The notes beneath the pieces are model-generated. The model was not told the DNA's origin. It was given only the letters and a program-made list of their open reading frames with translations, and did no database searches. The translations under genes were made by a program, and so were the position numbers. A stretch of DNA of 64,000 bases from Eucommia ulmoides (lineage: Eukaryota > Streptophyta > Magnoliopsida > Garryales > Eucommiaceae): positions 868,001-932,000 of the forward strand of contig JAENRU010000489.1 in NCBI GenBank assembly GCA_016647705.1, read 5' to 3'. Of this stretch, positions 60,501-64,000 are shown piece by piece. Position 1 is the first letter of the stretch; every line of letters begins with the position of its first letter.

Positions 60501-63500
60501 CGTGATTTGATTGAATTGCACTTTACACTCATGTAATATTTTCGTCATCATTTACCCACCCGTGGTTCAGACTAAAGTGTAGCAGTTAAATGGTTAATAG
60601 AATTGCATAAAACAACAAATTTTACCCTATATCCTATCTAACCCGACCCGGGTGAATAAAGGAACGGAAAAAAAAACATAGTCAAGCGGTTACTATCATA
60701 CCCTACTCAATACGGGGTATAAATGTCAATTATTATTAAATGATTTATTTTTTATTGTTAATTTTGGCAGAAAATGTAATCTTTGTACTTTAGCCTGAAG
60801 CTCAGGGGAAGTATGAAGAAAATACCATAGGAATGTAAAATGCAATTCGGTCAAATTACTGGGGACAAAATGTGTTTAATCCTTATGAAAATATCGAACT
60901 AGCTCCTTCAAAAAATTTACCCCAACGAATTTTATGAATCCGCCGTTGGTAGTAACAGAATTCGAAACAAATAGCGGTTTTACCGTAATTGCGTTACGAA
61001 CGATCGTGTGCAAAGTTGAAAGTGCAATTGAGTATAAAAACTTTTGGGGGGGGGGGGGGGGGGGGGGTACAAAGTGTAATTACCTTTGAATCACTAGTTC
61101 TTGGGATCATAATCCCAGGGACATTGGCAAAGGGGAGAGGCTCAGCTATGAAATCACCATAGACAGGATTTGAGACAAACACAAATCCCTTTAATTTCAA
61201 GGCTTCTGCTGTCTGAATAATGGATGTGATGCTAGAAGTCCCATTGTAAAAGCCCCCAGAAAATGTGCAAATGACTATACTGCCCTCAACCATAGTAGGA
61301 TCAATTGCCTCTGGGTATTGGCACTCCTCTATGTACTGGGGGGTTTTTGGGAAAGACCCATTTGGGTTTATTGCATCCTTGGCCAAAACCAACTTGTATA
61401 GGAGTGACCCATGTCCAAAACTTGGCCCTAAACACAGAGAAAATGTGGAAGCAGAGTTAATTGTGCAATAGGGGGGAGGAGGGGTAAAATGGTAAAAATT
61501 TAACTTTTTCCCGTTTAAATTAAAAATATATGCTATTAAACTTTCCATCCAATTTTTGGATAAATAAACAAAATTGTACCTTTATTTTAATTTTAATTTA
61601 ATTTTTTTACAAATATTTATGACAAAAAAATTAAACCAAAATTAAGTTAAGGGGACAATTTTAACTTTCATCCAAAAATTGGATGAAAAATTAAATTTTG
61701 TCCATTTTTAAGCATATTCCATTAATTTAAACGAAAAAAAATTAGTTTCTCACTTTGTTCGAATCCATCCAAATTTGGATGAAATAGGCGAAATTGTCAC
61801 TTTATTCTAATTTTAATTTAATTTTTCTAAAATATTTATGCCAAAAAAATTAAACCAAAATTAAGTTAAAGGACAATTTCATCTTTCATCCAAAAATTGG
61901 ATAATTTTATTTTTATTTTTTTAATTCGATTCTTTTTTAAGTATTTTTTTTTTAATTTAAACGAATAAAATTAAATTTATTATTTTGTTCAAAAGTAGAA
62001 GTAGGTAAAATATAATTTTTTAAAGTGGAAGACGTAAAGTGATAATTAGACAAAGTAGAGAGGATAAAAAACAATTTACCTTTTTGAAAAAGAATTATAC
62101 CCAATTTTTTTTTTTTTTTTTTTTTTGTAAATGCCTATTATCTCCGTTATTTTGTCTAATTATCACTTTACTCTCCTCAACTTTAAAAAACTACACTTTA
62201 TCTACTTTTACTTTAAACACAGTGATAAATTAATTTTTTTTCTATTTAAATTAAAAGAATATGCTCAATAATAGATGGAATTAAAGTTCCATTCAATTTT
62301 TTGATGAAATAGATGATATTATCTTTTTATTTAATTTTTAAAAAAATATTTATAATAAAAAAATTAAATCAAAATTAAGTTAAAGGGACAATTTAGTCTA
62401 TTTTATTTGAAAAATTGGATAAAAATTTAACTCAATCTATTTTTAAGCATATAATTCGGACGAAGAAAAGTTAATTTCTCGTTTTGTTCAATATAAAAAT
62501 ACGTAAAGTGTTATTTTTTGAAACAGCGGGAGGTAAAGTAATAATTAAACAAAGTAAAGGCGGCCGGAAATGTGAGATAATTTACCCAATAAACTAACCT
62601 GATAATCCCACACCACCAACTCTTTGGCCATTGCCAAGAACAAGAACACCAGGGTAGCTTCTGTCTATCTCACATGCAGCAACTCCGACGGCCCACGGAC
62701 TATACGACACCACCGTCGCCGGACTCGGCCCTTGGTTTCCGGCGGCCTGAACCACGAAAACTCCGGCCTTCCGAGCAAACAACAAGAAGAGATCAAACAT
62801 GCTCAGAAACGTCAAAGTATCTTCCGTCGGCTCATCTGGTCCGATGGACAGCACCAAGATATCAACTCCGTCTAGTACAGCCTGCAATATTATTACAAGG
62901 TTGCAAATTGCACTTTTGACCCCCTAAATTTTGAATTAGTTGCAATTTGGACACAAAAATTTGAATGTAATTGTTTCTTACTTGATCAATTGCAGCCACT
63001 ACATCAGCTAGAGTTCCTATACTTGGGTATATAGCTTTATACACAGCAATTCTGTTGCAAAAAAAAGGGGGTCAAAAGATTGAAATACAAAAAGGCAGCC
63101 TGGTGGTACAAAGTTCCTGCTATGCGTTGGGTCTAAGGAAGGGTCGGATTATTTTGCTCTTTTATGATTTGATCGAATTGCACTTTATAATCCTATATTA
63201 TTTTCGTCAGCACTTACACCCCATGTGTTTTAGACTTAAGTGCAACAATTAAGGTGGCGTCTGGTTAGTGTTTCTGTTTATTCTAATAAATTGGGATGGG
63301 ATGAGATGAGAATTTTGTTTTTGTTCTATAGTATTCCAAAAATAGAAACATGATGTTTGGTAACGACCATCGTCCTGAAATTGTTTATTTTAATTTATGA
63401 GAATAGAAACAAGAAGCACATGTGGTTACAACATTTTTTTTTTTCCTTTTCTTTTAGTGTATGGTGGCCGGTGTGGTGGTGGTGGCCGGCGGGAACAAGG

Positions 63501-63957
63501 TTTTGTGGGAATGAATAGGAATCAACATTTTTTTGTTTATCAGATTTTTAAGGAATTCAAGAAATAGTCTCAATACTCCCAAAATTTTTGGAAACAAAAA
63601 TGTGTTTACCAAACGCGTTTTTGTATATTAATCCCAAAATTTTGGAATCGGGAACAAGAATCAGTGAACAAAAAAAGTAACCAAATGAGACTTAACTATT
63701 TTGTTAATTTTAGCGGTCAAAGTGCAAAAGTCAACTTCAATCTGTTATGTAATATTAGATGACATTTATACCCTTCAACTAATTTAATAGGGATTATTTT
63801 AACTCTATGGTAAAAGTTAAGGGTGAAAAGTACATTTTTTTTTTTTGAGAGAGAGAATTACCGTGCACGTGGCGCCATTCCACTGGCTCGCCCATAGAAA
63901 AATCCGTCCACCACAACGGGAACACCGAAATTTCCAGCAGCCGTCGATGCCACATGA
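57585..63957 (-). CDS. SBT2-type subtilisin-like protease, 3' seven exons
   Basis: This is a secreted serine protease of the plant subtilase family. Minus-strand exons in order: 63862-63957, 62982-63051, 62599-62881, 61084-61427, 60011-60278, 58842-59114 and 57585-57997. They join in frame for about 580 codons to TAA at 57585-57587. Visible features: catalytic His in HVASTAAGNFGVPVVV, oxyanion Asn in VVQAAGNQGPSPATV, a protease-associated insert (GFVFVSNPVYGDFIAEPLPF), SRFSSRGPDF, DILAPGHQIWAAWS, catalytic Ser in SGTSMATPHVAGVAAL, and a fibronectin-like C-terminus ending LLTGSLDHL-like then LSFLPISMG. GFFYGRASGMAPRAR and VYKAIYPSIGTLADVVAAID are characteristic of the SBT2 branch. The signal peptide, I9 propeptide and catalytic Asp lie beyond the right edge. 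All visible catalytic residues are intact. Confidence 0.93.
58140..58405. repeat. Foldback MITE family B2 in subtilase intron
   Basis: TTGACATTTTGTGCCCTGAAG and TTTCACATTGGTCCCTG face inverted GGGGATCAAAGTGAAATTTTGG and CTTCAGGGGTACAAAGTGTCAA. The arms pair almost end to end. Confidence 0.75.
58490..58812. repeat. Foldback MITE family B2, second copy in the same intron
   Basis: GCACTTTATACCCCTAAAAT and TTCAATTTGAACATGTTAAA face inverted TTTAATGTGTTCAAACTGAA and TCTGGGGTGCAAAGT. Closest relative is 55442-55770. Confidence 0.7.
59430..59930. repeat. Family B2 MITE split by another insertion
   Basis: The left arm (59438-59566: GACACTTTGCACCCGTAAAG, TTTCATTACAATTTCGGAC) and right arm (59798-59930: ATTGTAATGGGCATAATG, GGGGTACAACGTGTCAA) belong together. 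The middle, about 59567-59797, is unrelated DNA. Confidence 0.6.
60300..60890. repeat. Family B1 MITEs in subtilase intron
   Basis: 60470-60885 has arms ATTTACACTTTGCTCTATCG...TTGAATTGCACTTTACACTC and inverted AATGTAAAATGCAATTCGG, with inner AACCCGACCCGGGT. A half copy (60313-60420) with GTTGCACTTAAG and GGTGCAAAGTATAATTCGA lies just left. Confidence 0.65.
61045..61070. repeat. Poly-G tract next to a splice donor
   Basis: About 20 consecutive G bases on the plus strand (C on the coding strand) lie about 15 bp inside the subtilase intron after the donor at 61082-61083. Confidence 0.85.
61490..62585. repeat. Tandem foldback repeats in subtilase intron
   Basis: A block of about 240 bp recurs near 61555, 61785 and 62290. 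Its words are TCCAATTTTTGGAT or TCCAAATTTGGATG, TTAATTTAATTTTT, AAATTAAACCAAAATTAAG and CATCCAAAAATTGGAT. Inverted ends CACTTTAC...CCTCAACTTTAAAA (62165) and GTAGAGAGGATAAAAAAC (62056) indicate several nested family A-like foldbacks. Confidence 0.6.
63091..63148 (-). mobile_element. Au SINE fragment in subtilase intron
   Basis: GGCAGCCTGGTGGTACAAAG and TTCCTGCTATGCGTTGGGTC match the 3' part of the SINE at 37052. It is cut off at GGGTCGGAT where the MITE at 63149 begins. Confidence 0.7.
63149..63838. mobile_element. Family B1 MITE split by a GGTGGCG-family MITE
   Basis: The outer arms 63149-63252 (TCGAATTGCACTTTATAATC, TTAGACTTAAGTGCAA) and 63695-63838 (TTAGCGGTCAAAGTGCAAAA) are interrupted by 63253-63694. 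The insert starts GGTGGCGTCTGGTTAGTG and ends AACCAAATGAGACTTA. It shares GGTAACGACC(A/G)TCGTCCTGAAAT with 52883-53260. Confidence 0.7.
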
Positions 63958-64000
63958 CTGAAAAATACGTAAAATATCACTCATAACGTAAAATCTCACA

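Noticed and set aside
62624-62919. Plus-strand frames of 81-83 codons
   Set aside because: They are antisense to the subtilase exon at 62599-62881, which carries the oxyanion Asn motif and correct splice phases.

Overview
The window is nuclear DNA from a eudicot plant. It is AT-rich, its genes have many short exons with GT-AG introns, and it carries plant-specific families: a LysM receptor kinase, a STRUBBELIG-type receptor kinase, a plant O-fucosyltransferase-fold protein and a subtilase, together with Au-type SINEs, Copia and Gypsy remnants and many foldback MITEs. I cannot name the species.

Layout from left to right. (1) 1-8655 (+): 3' part of a CERK1/LYK-type LysM receptor-like kinase. 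The LysM exon lies upstream of the window; transmembrane and kinase exons are present. Intron 4 holds an old Copia fragment, and another Copia LTR end sits at the window start. (2) 9930-20116: a rearranged Ty3/Gypsy cluster with two LTRs of about 2.79 kb in opposite orientations (11185-13976 minus, 17024-19808 plus). (3) 20117-31600: gene-poor DNA with a UDP-glycosyltransferase pseudogene stub (21867-22240), a solo LTR with a clean target duplication (27064-27866), two minisatellites, hairpins and microsatellites. (4) 31830-45010 (+): a complete 16-exon SRF3-like leucine-rich repeat receptor kinase with two uORFs. Its last intron holds a Pack-MULE-like element (42588-44230) with TIRs of about 170 bp and a 9-bp target duplication. 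(5) 45011-48937: intergenic tandem and foldback repeats. (6) 48938-56205 (+): a complete 10-exon O-fucosyltransferase-family gene (656 aa). A 200-bp MITE with near-perfect TIRs begins 28 bp after its stop codon. (7) 57585-63957 (-): the 3' seven exons of an SBT2-type subtilase, convergent with gene 6 and running off the right edge.

The four host genes are not an operon or cluster. They have separate roles: chitin or glycan perception, receptor-like signalling at the plasma membrane, Golgi glycosylation and an apoplastic protease. What unifies the window is how densely the introns and flanks are packed with small non-autonomous elements. At least four foldback families recur in three of the genes, and copies of two families are nested inside each other in both directions.

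No new enzymatic or defence system is evident. The most notable items are the Pack-MULE carrying an unidentified membrane-protein-like fragment, the inverted Gypsy LTR pair, the shifted C-terminal tail of the LysM kinase, a minisatellite that arose inside a MITE, and the MITE in the O-fucosyltransferase 3' UTR.
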